Shown: piece by piece, positions 34,264-42,157 of the stretch | Numbering within the stretch: position 1 is the first letter of the stretch | Layout of the letters: each line of letters starts with the position of its first letter | Assembly: GCA_900469345.1 (NCBI GenBank) | Contig: UBWZ01000014.1 | Coordinates: 124,001 to 188,000, forward strand | DNA: 64,000 nt | Origin: Hyphomicrobiales bacterium | GTDB taxonomy: Bacteria > Pseudomonadota > Alphaproteobacteria > Rhizobiales > Rhizobiaceae | Reading direction: 5' to 3' | Position numbers and translations under genes: made by a program | Notes under the pieces: generated by a model | What the model saw: only the letters and a program-made list of their open reading frames with translations | Told to the model about the DNA's origin: nothing | Database searches by the model: none

Positions 34264-34438
34264 CTAATCGGTGCACGTGACACAATGAAGCAGCTGCCGG
34301 TTCCGAAAGGTGTCGGACTTGCTATAGGCATCCGTTTTCACGCCCACAGGCAAAGCCATAGCGTCAGCAATCTGCTCCTTTCCGTGTGAGAAACGGCGCC
34401 AGGCTCTTCGGCTAGGTCTCCAGTCGCGCGGTTAGATA

Positions 34439-35011
34439 TCACTTCTGCTCAAATCGCTTCAACATCTGTTTGAGCTGTGCGTTCTGGATGCGAAGCTTTG
34501 CCGACAGCTGTGCGCGTAGCTGCCGGATTTCCCATTCCAGCGCCCTCGGATCGGACGAAGACAAGCGCGCGGTGTCCGGCGTCGAGACTTGATCCTGCTC
34601 GACCTGAACAGGCGGAGCCGCTTTGGCTGTGTTGCGCTTGGACCGGCGCGGCGTGTTGGCTTGTTCCTCGTTTGGCGGCTGAAGGTGCGGCTCTGCGGGC
34701 GGCACTTCGTCAGATGTCGGCGGCCTGCCCTCGTCCAGCGGTTCGCTTGCAGCTTCCAGCTCTGCTGTCGTCTCGGCCGCCTCGGCCGGCTCTGCATCGC
34801 GGGGCTGCGAAAGTTCATCCGCAACTGCGCCCGTAGGCACGAGGGCCGCCGCTGCCGCATCACCGACTTCGAGACTGGCGAAAGCCACGTCAGGCGTGTC
34901 TATCACCTCAGCACTGACGTCGCGATCATCGGACAGTTGTGCTTGTACCTGGTCCGCAGGTCGGCGCCGCAGCATCAATTGAGTGAGGCGTTTCCACGGT
35001 GATAGCGCCAT
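34439..35011 (-). CDS. SyrB-like coiled-coil protein, diverged
   Basis: 190 aa. The N-terminal two thirds are low-complexity, acidic/Ala/Pro-rich, with a short basic segment PRRSKRNTAKAA. The C-terminus IRQLRAQLSAKLRIQNAQLKQMLKRF is a coiled coil that aligns with the C-terminal QRLRKLLAEKLREENATLRKRLG of the neighbouring SyrB-like protein. It is probably a diverged paralogue arranged in tandem; DNA or protein partner unknown. GGAGG lies 10 bases before the ATG at 35011. Confidence 0.6.
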   Translation of the reverse strand: MALSPWKRLTQLMLRRRPADQVQAQLSDDRDVSAEVIDTPDVAFASLEVGDAAAAALVPTGAVADELSQPRDAEPAEAAETTAELEAASEPLDEGRPPTSDEVPPAEPHLQPPNEEQANTPRRSKRNTAKAAPPVQVEQDQVSTPDTARLSSSDPRALEWEIRQLRAQLSAKLRIQNAQLKQMLKRFEQK

Positions 35012-35109
35012 CGTCAGAGGGCCTCCAGCGGAGTGGGTCGAATACTACGCAACTTGGGAAGGATACGGGGTTGCGCGGCCGAGCCTTGACCCGGCCGCAA
35101 GCCATTGGA

Positions 35110-35784
35110 TCAGTCGAGGCCGAGGCGCTTGCGAAGCGTCGCATTCTCTTCGCGCAGCTTTTCCGCCAGAAGCTTGCGAAGCCGCTGGTTTTCCTGCTCG
35201 AGCTGGAGAAGATCTTCTATCTCGTCAAGCGGAGTAACGGCATCAGGAGCCGTGTCCACTGATGCTGAGCTTGGCTGTGCCGGCGCGGATCCCTTTGCGC
35301 GTCCAGGACCGCGAGCGGCCCTACCCTGAGCGGCGGCTTTCGGCCTACCGCGTTTGGCGGCCGGCTTAGTGGAACTGGATACAGCCGCCTCGTCGCCTGA
35401 TGTGTCCGCTGACGCCTTCCTGCGCCCCCCGCGCCGCTTCTTTGGTTCTTCTGTTTCAGTCGGCAAGGCGTCTGCCGTCTGTGTATCAAGATCGGGTTCG
35501 TTGCTGTTCTCGTCGGCCATAGGTCCCTCCTGTGCCACAGATGCTGTTGTTATCTCGCCTAAGACCGATGTCAATGAAGCTGCAGAAAGCTCGCCCGCTG
35601 GCAGCGCATGATCTGGATCTGCAGGTGTTGCTGTCTCTTGATCGTTGAACGGAAGCGTTTCATCTTCGACCTGGCGTGTCACTGACTTCAGGTCGAGATT
35701 GCCCCATATGGAGTTCGCAGGAGAAGCGACCTTGCGGCGAGGGTTTTTGTATTCAACTGCGAAATGAGCTGTTGGCTTCTTCAA
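35110..35784 (-). CDS. syrB: SyrB-like transcriptional regulator
   Basis: 224 aa. From residue 90 it resembles Sinorhizobium SyrB, which represses syrM: an acidic MADEN start, a Lys/Arg-rich stretch (EPKKRRGGRRKAS and AAKRGRPKAAAQGRAARG with an AT-hook-like GRP), and the hallmark C-terminal coiled coil PLDEIEDLLQLEQENQRLRKLLAEKLREENATLRKRLGLD. The N-terminal 88 residues are extra compared with SyrB. The start shown is TTG at 35784; the internal ATG at the SyrB-like start is an alternative. It is likely a DNA-binding repressor with unknown targets here. Confidence 0.75.
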   Translation of the reverse strand: MKKPTAHFAVEYKNPRRKVASPANSIWGNLDLKSVTRQVEDETLPFNDQETATPADPDHALPAGELSAASLTSVLGEITTASVAQEGPMADENSNEPDLDTQTADALPTETEEPKKRRGGRRKASADTSGDEAAVSSSTKPAAKRGRPKAAAQGRAARGPGRAKGSAPAQPSSASVDTAPDAVTPLDEIEDLLQLEQENQRLRKLLAEKLREENATLRKRLGLD

Positions 35785-36306
35785 TGGTTGTGACCTTCAC
35801 AAGCAGTGGAATTGACATGATCGCCAGGCAGGTCGCCCGCGCTGACCCGGCCGCGTCGCTTTTTTCCAAGGGACATAGACGTCGTACGACCAGGAACGCA
35901 AGACTTACATCGTCCAGTCTAGCATCACGTCGCTACGACCGTCTTCACGGGTTGATGCTTGCCGGGAGCTTAGGTCTCTGCATGTTGGTACGCCAGATCT
36001 TGCGCCAGCGCTACTGCCCTGCTCCATTGGTCCATGCACTCGACACCAGAGCGAGCGGGATCAAGACCAAGGTGCGAACGGTCGACGGCGCTCGCGAGCC
36101 ACAGCGAAGTCCAAACCACATGCCGCAGTGCCGATCCCTAATACTATAGATCGCCGCGTGTTGGTCTTTGCATCTGCAAAGCGCAAAACTTCTCTTCGTT
36201 CTCTCACAGCCACAGGCACAGGTGGTATTTCGCTGGCCGTGGAAGCCGATCAGTGTCGCTTTTACCGAACCGGCTGCCGACATCTCGAAAGCTGTCCCGA
36301 CAGCAG
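35785..36306 (+). other. Intergenic region upstream of syrB-like gene
   Basis: About 520 bases. Overlapping frames on both strands (for example 36011-36283 minus, Cys-rich) have no family features or good ribosome sites. It presumably contains the syrB-like promoter on the minus strand. Confidence 0.4.
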
Positions 36307-36480
36307 CACAAAAGCAAAAAGCCTGCCGCGGGAGGAGGTGCGGCAGGCTTTCTAAAGGTTCCGTACAGCGGCTGGGAGGAGGAGCGCCGCAGTCCGGACA
36401 GACGCCCCTTGGGAGGAGACGGCGTCAGAGTTCGAAGCTTTGCGGGAGGAGGTGCATTGCTTCGACAACCGAAACATACC
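36307..36480 (-). ncRNA. Cuckoo-type sRNA with four CCUCCUCCC-loop hairpins
   Basis: On the minus strand four hairpins follow one another, each presenting CCUCCUCCC or UCUCCUCCC in its loop. H1 is 36465-36432 (stem TCGAAGC..GCTTCGA plus inner TGC/GCA). H2 is 36426-36401 (GACGCC/GGCGTC). H3 is 36398-36360 (TCCG and GCGGC with complements). H4 is 36351-36318 (12-bp stem) and is followed by TTTTTGCTTTTG, a terminator. This matches the alphaproteobacterial cuckoo RNA family (CcsR1-4 in Rhodobacter sphaeroides), whose anti-Shine-Dalgarno loops regulate mRNAs under stress. The 5' end is not defined by the sequence. A possible DUF1127-like ORF lies upstream, as is usual for the family. Confidence 0.85.
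36318..36351 (-). terminator. Rho-independent terminator of the cuckoo-type sRNA
   Basis: Minus-strand stem AAAGCCTGCCGC/GCGGCAGGCTTT (12 bp), loop ACCTCCTCCC, then TTTTTGCTTTT. The terminator hairpin itself carries the fourth anti-Shine-Dalgarno motif in its loop. Confidence 0.85.
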
Positions 36481-36703
36481 AGCTGTCGCCGCTCATGGAA
36501 TGGGAATTGTTGCAGCGCAGTCGTGCGTTAGACGCATGTCTATCCCACCGAATCGCTGAGTAGCCAAGGTTGGGAAGTGATCGGCTCCCTGAGCTCAAGA
36601 CAGCCAATACTTCGTAATCGCCGCTGCCACCGAGCGACAGCTTAAGCCACCTGCGGCGTGACGCAGGTGCTCGGCAAACGTAAGCTAGTCGAGCGGCACA
36701 CAT
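36425..36703 (-). CDS. Possible DUF1127-like small ORF upstream of sRNA
   Basis: 92 aa open frame from an ATG at 36703 with GGAG six bases upstream. Residues 16-52 (RRRWLKLSLGGSGDYEVLAVLSSGSRSLPNLGYSAIRWDRH) loosely follow the DUF1127 pattern of a basic W-containing helix and an LS-L-D-IG-SR-I helix, with a two-residue insertion and a missing Asp. The 3' end runs into hairpin H1. In Rhodobacter the DUF1127 protein CcaF1 is encoded directly before the CCUCCUCCC RNAs, and this position is what makes the ORF worth listing. It may be degenerate, so the assignment is tentative. Confidence 0.35.
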   Translation of the reverse strand: MCAARLAYVCRAPASRRRWLKLSLGGSGDYEVLAVLSSGSRSLPNLGYSAIRWDRHASNARLRCNNSHSMSGDSWYVSVVEAMHLLPQSFEL

Positions 36704-36827
36704 GCAAATCTCCAGGGATCGCAGTTTCTTTGCATCCGACGATGCTGGCGATATCGTATGCAGCGAGCGCGTCATCAACGGCGGCATACGCAACCGCTGG
36801 TCGGCTTGAACGTCAAAGGAGCAGAAC

Positions 36828-37618
36828 TTGCAGATCGATCTCAGGAAAAAAACAGCCCTCGTTACTGGATCCACCGAGGGCATCGGCTATGCGATCGCCC
36901 GACAACTCGTGAGAGCCGGCGCTGACGTCGTCGTCAACGGCAGGTCCGAGGAAAAGACCGCCAAGGCCGCCGAGCGGCTCGGGGTGAAGGGGCAGTGGCA
37001 GGAGTATCAGCGATTCCCGCCGATCTCGCGAGCGCCGAAGGATGCAGAGCGCTCGTCGAGAAGCTGCCCCATGTTGACATCCTCATCAATAACGCCGGTA
37101 TCTTTCAGCCGAGCGACTTCTTCGAGACCCCTGACGACGTGTGGGACCGGCACTGGCAGGTGAACGTCATGTCAGCGGTACGACTCTCTCGGGCCTACCT
37201 GCCAGGCATGGAGAAGGCCAACTGGGGCCGGGTCATCTTCATTGCATCGGAATCGGGTTTCAACATCCCGGTCGAGATGATCCACTACGGCGTCAGCAAG
37301 ACGGCAGACATCGCAGTTGCAAGGGGCCTTGCCAAGCGCATGTCTGGCACCGGGGTTACGGTGAACTCCGTTCTTCCTGGTCCCACGCTCTCGGAAGGCG
37401 TCCAATCGATGCTCGTCGACGAGCAGCAAAAGAGCGGAAAATCGATTGAAGAGGTAGCTGCCGATTTCGTGAAGAAGCACCGTAGCAGCTCCATCATCCA
37501 GCGTGCTGCCAGTGTCGATGAGATCGCAAACATCGTGACATACCTCGCCTCGCCGCTGGCATCCGCTACGACAGGTGCCTCCGTGCGCGTTGACGGCGGC
37601 TTGATCGACACTTTGTGA
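36828..37618 (+). pseudogene. SDR-family oxidoreductase, frameshifted
   Basis: Two overlapping frames together make one SDR. Frame 1 from TTG 36828 (AGGAG upstream) carries TGSTEGIGYAIA and VVVNGRSEEK up to about 36990. The next frame from about 36995 carries VSAIPADLASAEG, DILINNAGIF, SESGFNIPVEMIHYGVSK and SVRVDGGLIDTL. Joining them needs a one-base gain near the G-rich stretch 36980-37000, so one base was lost there or misread. The protein would be about 263 aa and is a paralogue of the 14105-14899 SDR. It is either a recent pseudogene or a sequencing indel. Confidence 0.75.
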
Positions 37619-37754
37619 ACTCGCGTCTAAGGGCGTCGGACTGTCCGGCCCGGCGCCGAGCTTGGGTGTCACAAATAAGTTGATGCGCTTGCGTGGGCGC
37701 GAGCATTAAGTCGGACCGGTCGCCTGCCCGCTCACGCGACGTCGACACGGACTA

Positions 37755-37860
37755 CCTCCGTCCTTCATGCGGAAGATGTGTTTCATCATCTTGTCCTGCA
37801 GGTGGTAGCTCTGCTCGTCTTCTAGCATCTCCTCGTCTAGCAGCAGGACAACCACTACAA
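37755..37860 (-). pseudogene. Remnant of SnoaL-like gene (C-terminal part)
   Basis: The minus-strand frame reads LVVVVLLLDEEMLEDEQSY and then HLQDKMMKHIFRMKDG, which parallels the core of the SnoaL-like protein at 12799-13185 (VQTVFDLDG..HNLKDKTVIHIFHMEGSK). Neither a start nor the N-terminal half is present. It sits convergent to the frameshifted SDR, indicating local decay. Confidence 0.4.
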
Positions 37861-38031
37861 GCCAAAGAGGGCCGTTCGGTAGGCTGCTCGACGCTCTGCC
37901 ACTCCCGGAATGAGCTGAATCAAAATATCAGCTATGATTCTTAAGCCGTTGATATTTGATTCGTTTTGAGTCGGAACGAATCACCCGGATTCCGATTGAG
38001 TCGCTCATCGAAGTGATTCGGAGTACGGCGT

Positions 38032-38937
38032 ATGGCAGGGCATCGGGCACAGTGGAAAGGCTTCCTCAAGTTCGGCGAGGTGACCTGCGGCGTCGGCCTC
38101 TATACGGCCGCCAGCACGTCCGAGCGGCTAACCTTCAACACCATCAACACGGCGACAGGCAACCGGGTGAACAGGGTGTTCGTTGATAGCGAGACGGAGG
38201 AACTGGTCCCGAAGGAGCAGCAGACGAAGGGCTTCGAGATCGACAAGGACCGCTACATCATCATCAATCCGGAAGAGATCGCCGCCGCTGTTCCGGAAAG
38301 CAACAAGACCCTGGAGATCGAAGCCTTCATTCCCTGCCGTGAGGTGGACGACGTTTACTTCGACAAGCCCTACTACCTGACGCCCGACAAGATGGGCGGC
38401 GACGCCTTCGTGGCGTTGCGGGATGCGATGCGCAAGTCCAAGGTTGCCGCTATCGCCCGCACTGTCCTGTTCCGCCGGATGCGGACTGTACTGATCCGGC
38501 CGCACGGCAAGGGCCTGATCGCGACCACGCTGAACTTTGACTACGAAGTCCGCTCAAGTGCCAAGGCCTTCGAGGACATGCCGAAGCTGAAGATCGAAGG
38601 CGAAATGCTCGATCTTGCCAAGCACATCATCGGCACCAAGAAGGGCGAGTTCGACCCGGCTGGCTTCGATGACCGCTACGAGACGGCGCTGGCGGAGCTT
38701 GTGAAGGCGAAGATCGAGGGCAAGGCGCTGCCGAAGCGGAAAAAGGTCGAGGTGTCGAAGCCGAACGATCTGCTGGCGGCTCTTCGCGAGAGTGCCGGCT
38801 CGATGAAGGAGGCAGAAGTTAAACCGACACGCACCGCCGCCAATGCAAATGCTGGCCTTGGCAGGCAGCGTGCCGCGCGCGGGGCGGCTGGGAAGGCCGC
38901 CTCTTCGAAGGCAACCCCGCAGCGCAAGGCAGGGTGA
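38032..38937 (+). CDS. ku: Ku-family DNA end-binding protein (first of tandem pair)
   Basis: 301 aa bacterial Ku. It has the core beta-barrel (WKGFLKFGEVTCGVGLYTAASTSERLTFNTINTATGNRV), the YYLTPDKMGGDAFVALRDAM helix region and a basic, Ala/Lys-rich C-terminal tail after about residue 255, typical of DNA-binding or LigD-recruiting tails. Ku rings load on double-strand ends for non-homologous end joining. No ligD lies in the window. It is followed 11 bases later by a second Ku gene, suggesting a heterodimer, as proposed for the paired Ku genes of Sinorhizobium meliloti. Confidence 0.92.
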   Translation: MAGHRAQWKGFLKFGEVTCGVGLYTAASTSERLTFNTINTATGNRVNRVFVDSETEELVPKEQQTKGFEIDKDRYIIINPEEIAAAVPESNKTLEIEAFIPCREVDDVYFDKPYYLTPDKMGGDAFVALRDAMRKSKVAAIARTVLFRRMRTVLIRPHGKGLIATTLNFDYEVRSSAKAFEDMPKLKIEGEMLDLAKHIIGTKKGEFDPAGFDDRYETALAELVKAKIEGKALPKRKKVEVSKPNDLLAALRESAGSMKEAEVKPTRTAANANAGLGRQRAARGAAGKAASSKATPQRKAG

Positions 38938-38948
38938 GGAGGTAGATC

Positions 38949-39761
38949 ATGGCCATCCGACCCTACTGGCGCGGCTATCTCAAGCTGTCTCTCGTGACAT
39001 GCCCTGTCGCGATGACGCCTGCCACCAGCGAGAGCGAAAAGGTACGCTTCCACACGCTCAATAAGGATACCGGCAACCGTGTCGTCTCGCAGTACGTCGA
39101 CTCGGTCACTGGCAAGCCCGTGAAGGACGAGAACGAGGCGAAGGGCTATGCCCGCGGCGAGAACGACTACGTCGTACTGAACGAGGACGATCTTGACGCC
39201 GTGCAGCTCGACACAGTGAAGACGATCGACATTGAGAAGTTCGTGGCGGCGGACAGTATCGAGTGGGTCTACCTCGAGAAGCCGCACTATCTCGCACCGG
39301 ACGACCCGGTTGGTCAGGAAGCCTTTGCGGTCATACGTGACGCAATGGCGGCCGACAACGTGGTCGGTATCTCAAAGCTGGTGATCGGACGGCGGGAGCG
39401 TGCGGTGGTTCTGGAGCCCCGTGGCGACGGCATCGTGCTCTGGACGCTTCGCTTCGGCGACGAGGTTCGCCGCGAGGATGGCTATTTCGGTGAAATCGAG
39501 GACGAGGCCGATCCCGATCTGATCCCACTGGTGCAGTCGCTGATCAAGCAGAAGACGCAGCACTGGTCGCCGAAGATGGTCAGCGATCCCATCCAGGAGA
39601 CGCTGCTCAGAATAATCGACGAGAAAAAGAAGGCGATGAAGCCGTCGAAGAGGAGCACGCCTAAGGAAGCCGACACCGCTGCACGGAGCAACGTCGTCGA
39701 CATCATGAGCGCTCTGAAGGCTAGCTTGGCGACTGAAGCGAAGAGGCAGAAGGCGGTTTGA
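38949..39761 (+). CDS. ku: Ku-family DNA end-binding protein (second of tandem pair)
   Basis: 270 aa Ku homologue. It begins MAIRPYWRGYLKLSLVTCPVAMTPATSESEKVRFHTLNKDTGNRV and contains WVYLEKPHYLAPDDPVGQEAFAVIRDAM and VLEPRGDGIVLWTLRFGDEV. A GAGGAGG ribosome site precedes the ATG. It is clearly diverged from the first Ku, so the pair is not a recent duplication and probably assembles as a heterodimer. The C-terminal tail is shorter and less basic than in the first Ku. Its stop overlaps the start of a frameshifted Cys-rich ORF. Confidence 0.92.
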   Translation: MAIRPYWRGYLKLSLVTCPVAMTPATSESEKVRFHTLNKDTGNRVVSQYVDSVTGKPVKDENEAKGYARGENDYVVLNEDDLDAVQLDTVKTIDIEKFVAADSIEWVYLEKPHYLAPDDPVGQEAFAVIRDAMAADNVVGISKLVIGRRERAVVLEPRGDGIVLWTLRFGDEVRREDGYFGEIEDEADPDLIPLVQSLIKQKTQHWSPKMVSDPIQETLLRIIDEKKKAMKPSKRSTPKEADTAARSNVVDIMSALKASLATEAKRQKAV

Positions 39762-39900
39762 TGGTCATCCGCTGCGACAACTACAGCGGCGTCGGCTGGG
39801 TCTGCGAATGTCACGGCCGTCGCCCCCTGGACCGGAGCACAAGCATGCAGATGCGGTGGCGCGGGAATGCCCTGCGGTGTCTGTAATAGCTACGGGCCGG
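39761..39900 (+). pseudogene. Cys-rich small ORF, frameshifted
   Basis: The frame starting at the ATG overlapping the Ku stop reads MVIRCDNYSGVGWVCECHGRRP. After the C5 run at about 39824 the next frame continues WTGAQACRCGGAGMPCGVCN. Together they form a GWVCE-H-RPW-ACxCGGAGMPCxVCN pattern known from small zinc-ribbon-like alphaproteobacterial proteins. One extra C in the homopolymer breaks it, so it is a pseudogene or a sequencing error. Confidence 0.4.
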
Positions 39901-39954
39901 GCAAGCATCCTAGATGGCCGCAGCGACTGACTGAACACGGGGAGGAGAATACAT

Positions 39955-40269
39955 ATGCAGCAGACAGTCAAACTCGTTCTGTGCGAGCCCTCCCCGTTTA
40001 TCTACGGGGCGAACGGCCATATTGGCGTGACCGACGGTTCCTCCTTCTGGATCGTAGTCGTGACTTGTGAAGCGATGCGCGAAACGGCATCGCCTCGAGA
40101 AGCGTCGCTGAAACGGCTGCTGCGTTTTGCAGATCTGTACTTGGCGATGGCCGAGGCCGCGCTATCGCGTGGCGAAGACGAGGACGGGAAGATCTGGATC
40201 TTCGAGAGCGACATCCTAGCCCGCGGCAACGTGGCGGCGCCTCGAACGCAAGTATCGCTGGAACTGTGA
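39955..40269 (+). CDS. Hypothetical protein, 104 aa
   Basis: 104 aa with a strong GGGGAGGAG ribosome site 8 bases before the ATG. The N-terminal half is beta-like (VKLVLCEPSPFIYGANGHIGVTDGSSFWIVVVTCEAM); the second half is a helix (ASLKRLLRFADLYLAMAEAALSRG) followed by KIWIFESDIL. No family was recognised with confidence. It follows the Ku pair and may belong to the same transcript. Confidence 0.65.
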   Translation: MQQTVKLVLCEPSPFIYGANGHIGVTDGSSFWIVVVTCEAMRETASPREASLKRLLRFADLYLAMAEAALSRGEDEDGKIWIFESDILARGNVAAPRTQVSLEL

Positions 40270-40535
40270 GACATGATCCGGCGTCGGCGCCGTTCCTGAT
40301 GGTGCCGCTGAACGCTCGTGGTCGATTACGCGGACCCTCCAGTGCCGGCAGCTCCTGAAGCCCTTCCTTTCGAAGCTCGAAGAACCTCGCACCGTCCGTC
40401 GATCATTCGAAAATCTACCGGTTGGTCCGGAGCCGAATAGATCATGCGGGGGCCGCGCTGCCCAACGTGCGGCTGACAAGCCCAGCAACATTTAGTACAA
40501 AAGCAACCAGAGGCCGTGCAGTCTTGAAGATTGAG

Positions 40536-41012
40536 CTAAGGAGCAAGCTCCGGATGCTGGTAGCGTACCGCCGGCCGGTCCAGCGACAGATGGGGCCATA
40601 GCTCCCGGCGTGAGGCCTCGAAATTGACCCACAGATCATGGTGCTCGAGCGACGGTATTGTCACCACCTCCCCTAGATCGTGGCCCGCAAGAGCCGCTTC
40701 CACCATTTTTCCGGCATCCATCATCATGCTTGGGGGAATGGACGAGCTATCCACACCGGCGCGATTGAAGATTTCCGTCCTAGTGAACCCAGGCAGCACC
40801 GCCTGGATGCGCACTCCCTTCGGCTTCAGCTCGACGTACATGGCCTGCGTCAGAGCCAGTACGAATGCCCTTCCCGCCGCGTAGGAGCCACTGAACCTTT
40901 CCGGCATCGTCGCGACGACGGAGGCGATGTTGATGATGCCGCCGCTACCGCGTCCGACGAACGCCTTTGCTGCCGCGACGGTCAGCGCATGTAGTACCCG
41001 TACGTTCACCAT
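40536..41012 (-). pseudogene. SDR-family oxidoreductase, N-terminally truncated
   Basis: 158 aa that begin in the middle of an SDR (NVRVLHALTVAAAKAF). They contain the catalytic Ser region IINIASVVATMPERFSGSYAAGRAF, with Tyr but Gly-Arg where YxxxK is expected, and the C-terminal VLPGFTRTEIF. The Rossmann half with TGxxxGxG is absent; upstream sequence is unrelated. It is a 5'-deleted gene, and the altered Lys (Arg) in the active-site YxxxK supports loss of function. Confidence 0.65.
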
Positions 41013-41368
41013 AGTGCGATCTGCGTGAAGTAGGCTTCCAGCGCGCTTCGGATTGTACTCAGTATCTGCACCTCAGTCGCATTTGCTGTTGCGGCAACCT
41101 TCGGCAACCTCCCGAGCATCTCGGCGACGCACTTGAGACGCCATTCAGTGGTCCCTTCGGTGATCGTCTCCCCCGAGCGTAAATTTAACGGCAGCGCCAC
41201 ATTAATCTCGCTCTGTTTATCACCGTTCACGATGGCGGTGATCCCGCGGCTGGATAAGCTTGGAGTTGATGGCACATACATCGCTAGTGCACGCCGTTCT
41301 CGTCAGTCGCGGAGAGATCGAACTTCGGCCCGTCGCGGACCGGCTCCGGGCGCAGGCTTGCTGCGCCG
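41013..41368 (-). other. Junction region upstream of truncated SDR
   Basis: An unrecognised minus-strand frame (41006-41281; ITAIVNGDKQSEINVALPLNL) ends at the point where SDR homology starts. It has no ribosome site and may be a fragment of a foreign gene joined to the SDR by deletion. Confidence 0.35.
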
Positions 41369-42157
41369 TTACAACGAGCGAACGCTGCGCTGACGGATCA
41401 GCAAAACCAGAGCCCCAAGTGCCACAGTTCCTACGATGAACAGAAACGCGGCAGCTGCGATGGCTGGGCTGATGTTTTCCCTGATCGTTGAGAACATCTG
41501 CCTGGCAACGGTGCGCTGGTTCGGGCCCGCAACGAAGAGGGTCAGCACGACCTCGTCGAGTGACGTAGCGAAAGCGAAGACCGCACCAGATACGACGCCG
41601 GGCAGAGCCAATGGCAAAGTGATTTTTTGCAAGACAACAGCCGGTGATGCGCCAAGGCTAGCAGCAGCATTTTCAAGACGATGGTCAATCCCCTGGAGTG
41701 CCGCTGTGACGTTAACGACAACAAAGGGAATGGCGATCACGGTATGAGCGACGATGACCCCAAGGTAGGTGTTTGCTAAACCATATTGTGCAAACATCAG
41801 CTGCATCCCAACGCCCAAGACAACGGCAGGCACCACCATCGGAAGCAGGAATACCGTCCTGAAGAACCCAAACAGCAAAGAGAAGCTTTTGCCTCGTAGT
41901 CCTAGAGCGGCGACCGTGCCAAGTATGGTCGCAAGCACGGTGGTTCCAACGCCAATAACGAGGCTGTTGATGATCGAGCGCCGCCATGCGTCAGCAGTTA
42001 ACAACTCGGTGAACCACCGGATAGAGAACCGCGGTATCGGGTAGTTCAAAAAGATGCTGTCTGTGAAGGCAAGAGGTAGAATCGCGAAAAGGGGTGCCAT
42101 AAGGAAGAAGACGACGGCGGAGCCAAAGAGGGCCTTGCTTAGAGGAAGGGCCCTCAT
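41369..42157 (-). CDS. ABC transporter permease (PotC type)
   Basis: 262 aa with six predicted helices. The EAA-like loop is DHRLENAAASLGASPAVVLQKITLPLALPGVVSGAVFAF, typical of spermidine/putrescine/opine-type inner-membrane permeases. The start ATG overlaps the stop of the upstream permease by four bases (ATGA), so the pair is translationally coupled. It is the last gene of the minus-strand unit 45549 to 41369. Confidence 0.9.
   Translation of the reverse strand: MRALPLSKALFGSAVVFFLMAPLFAILPLAFTDSIFLNYPIPRFSIRWFTELLTADAWRRSIINSLVIGVGTTVLATILGTVAALGLRGKSFSLLFGFFRTVFLLPMVVPAVVLGVGMQLMFAQYGLANTYLGVIVAHTVIAIPFVVVNVTAALQGIDHRLENAAASLGASPAVVLQKITLPLALPGVVSGAVFAFATSLDEVVLTLFVAGPNQRTVARQMFSTIRENISPAIAAAAFLFIVGTVALGALVLLIRQRSVRSL

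Noticed and set aside
36011-36283. Cys-rich minus-strand ORF of 90 aa
   Set aside because: No family pattern, no ribosome site, and an overlapping plus-strand frame of similar quality.
36330-36452. GGGAGGAG repeats on the plus strand read as multiple ribosome sites for small ORFs
   Set aside because: No ATG follows at usable spacing, and the strong terminator with T-run is on the minus strand; the hairpin sRNA explains all four copies.
36425-36883. 152-aa reading of the minus-strand ORF upstream of the sRNA
   Set aside because: The first 60 residues overlap the divergent SDR start and have no ribosome site; only the shorter frame from 36703 was kept, with low confidence.
41006-41281. 91-aa minus-strand ORF, vaguely like phage tail-fibre repeat sequence (GTTEWRLKCVA)
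   Set aside because: The match is too short, with no ribosome site and no phage neighbours.
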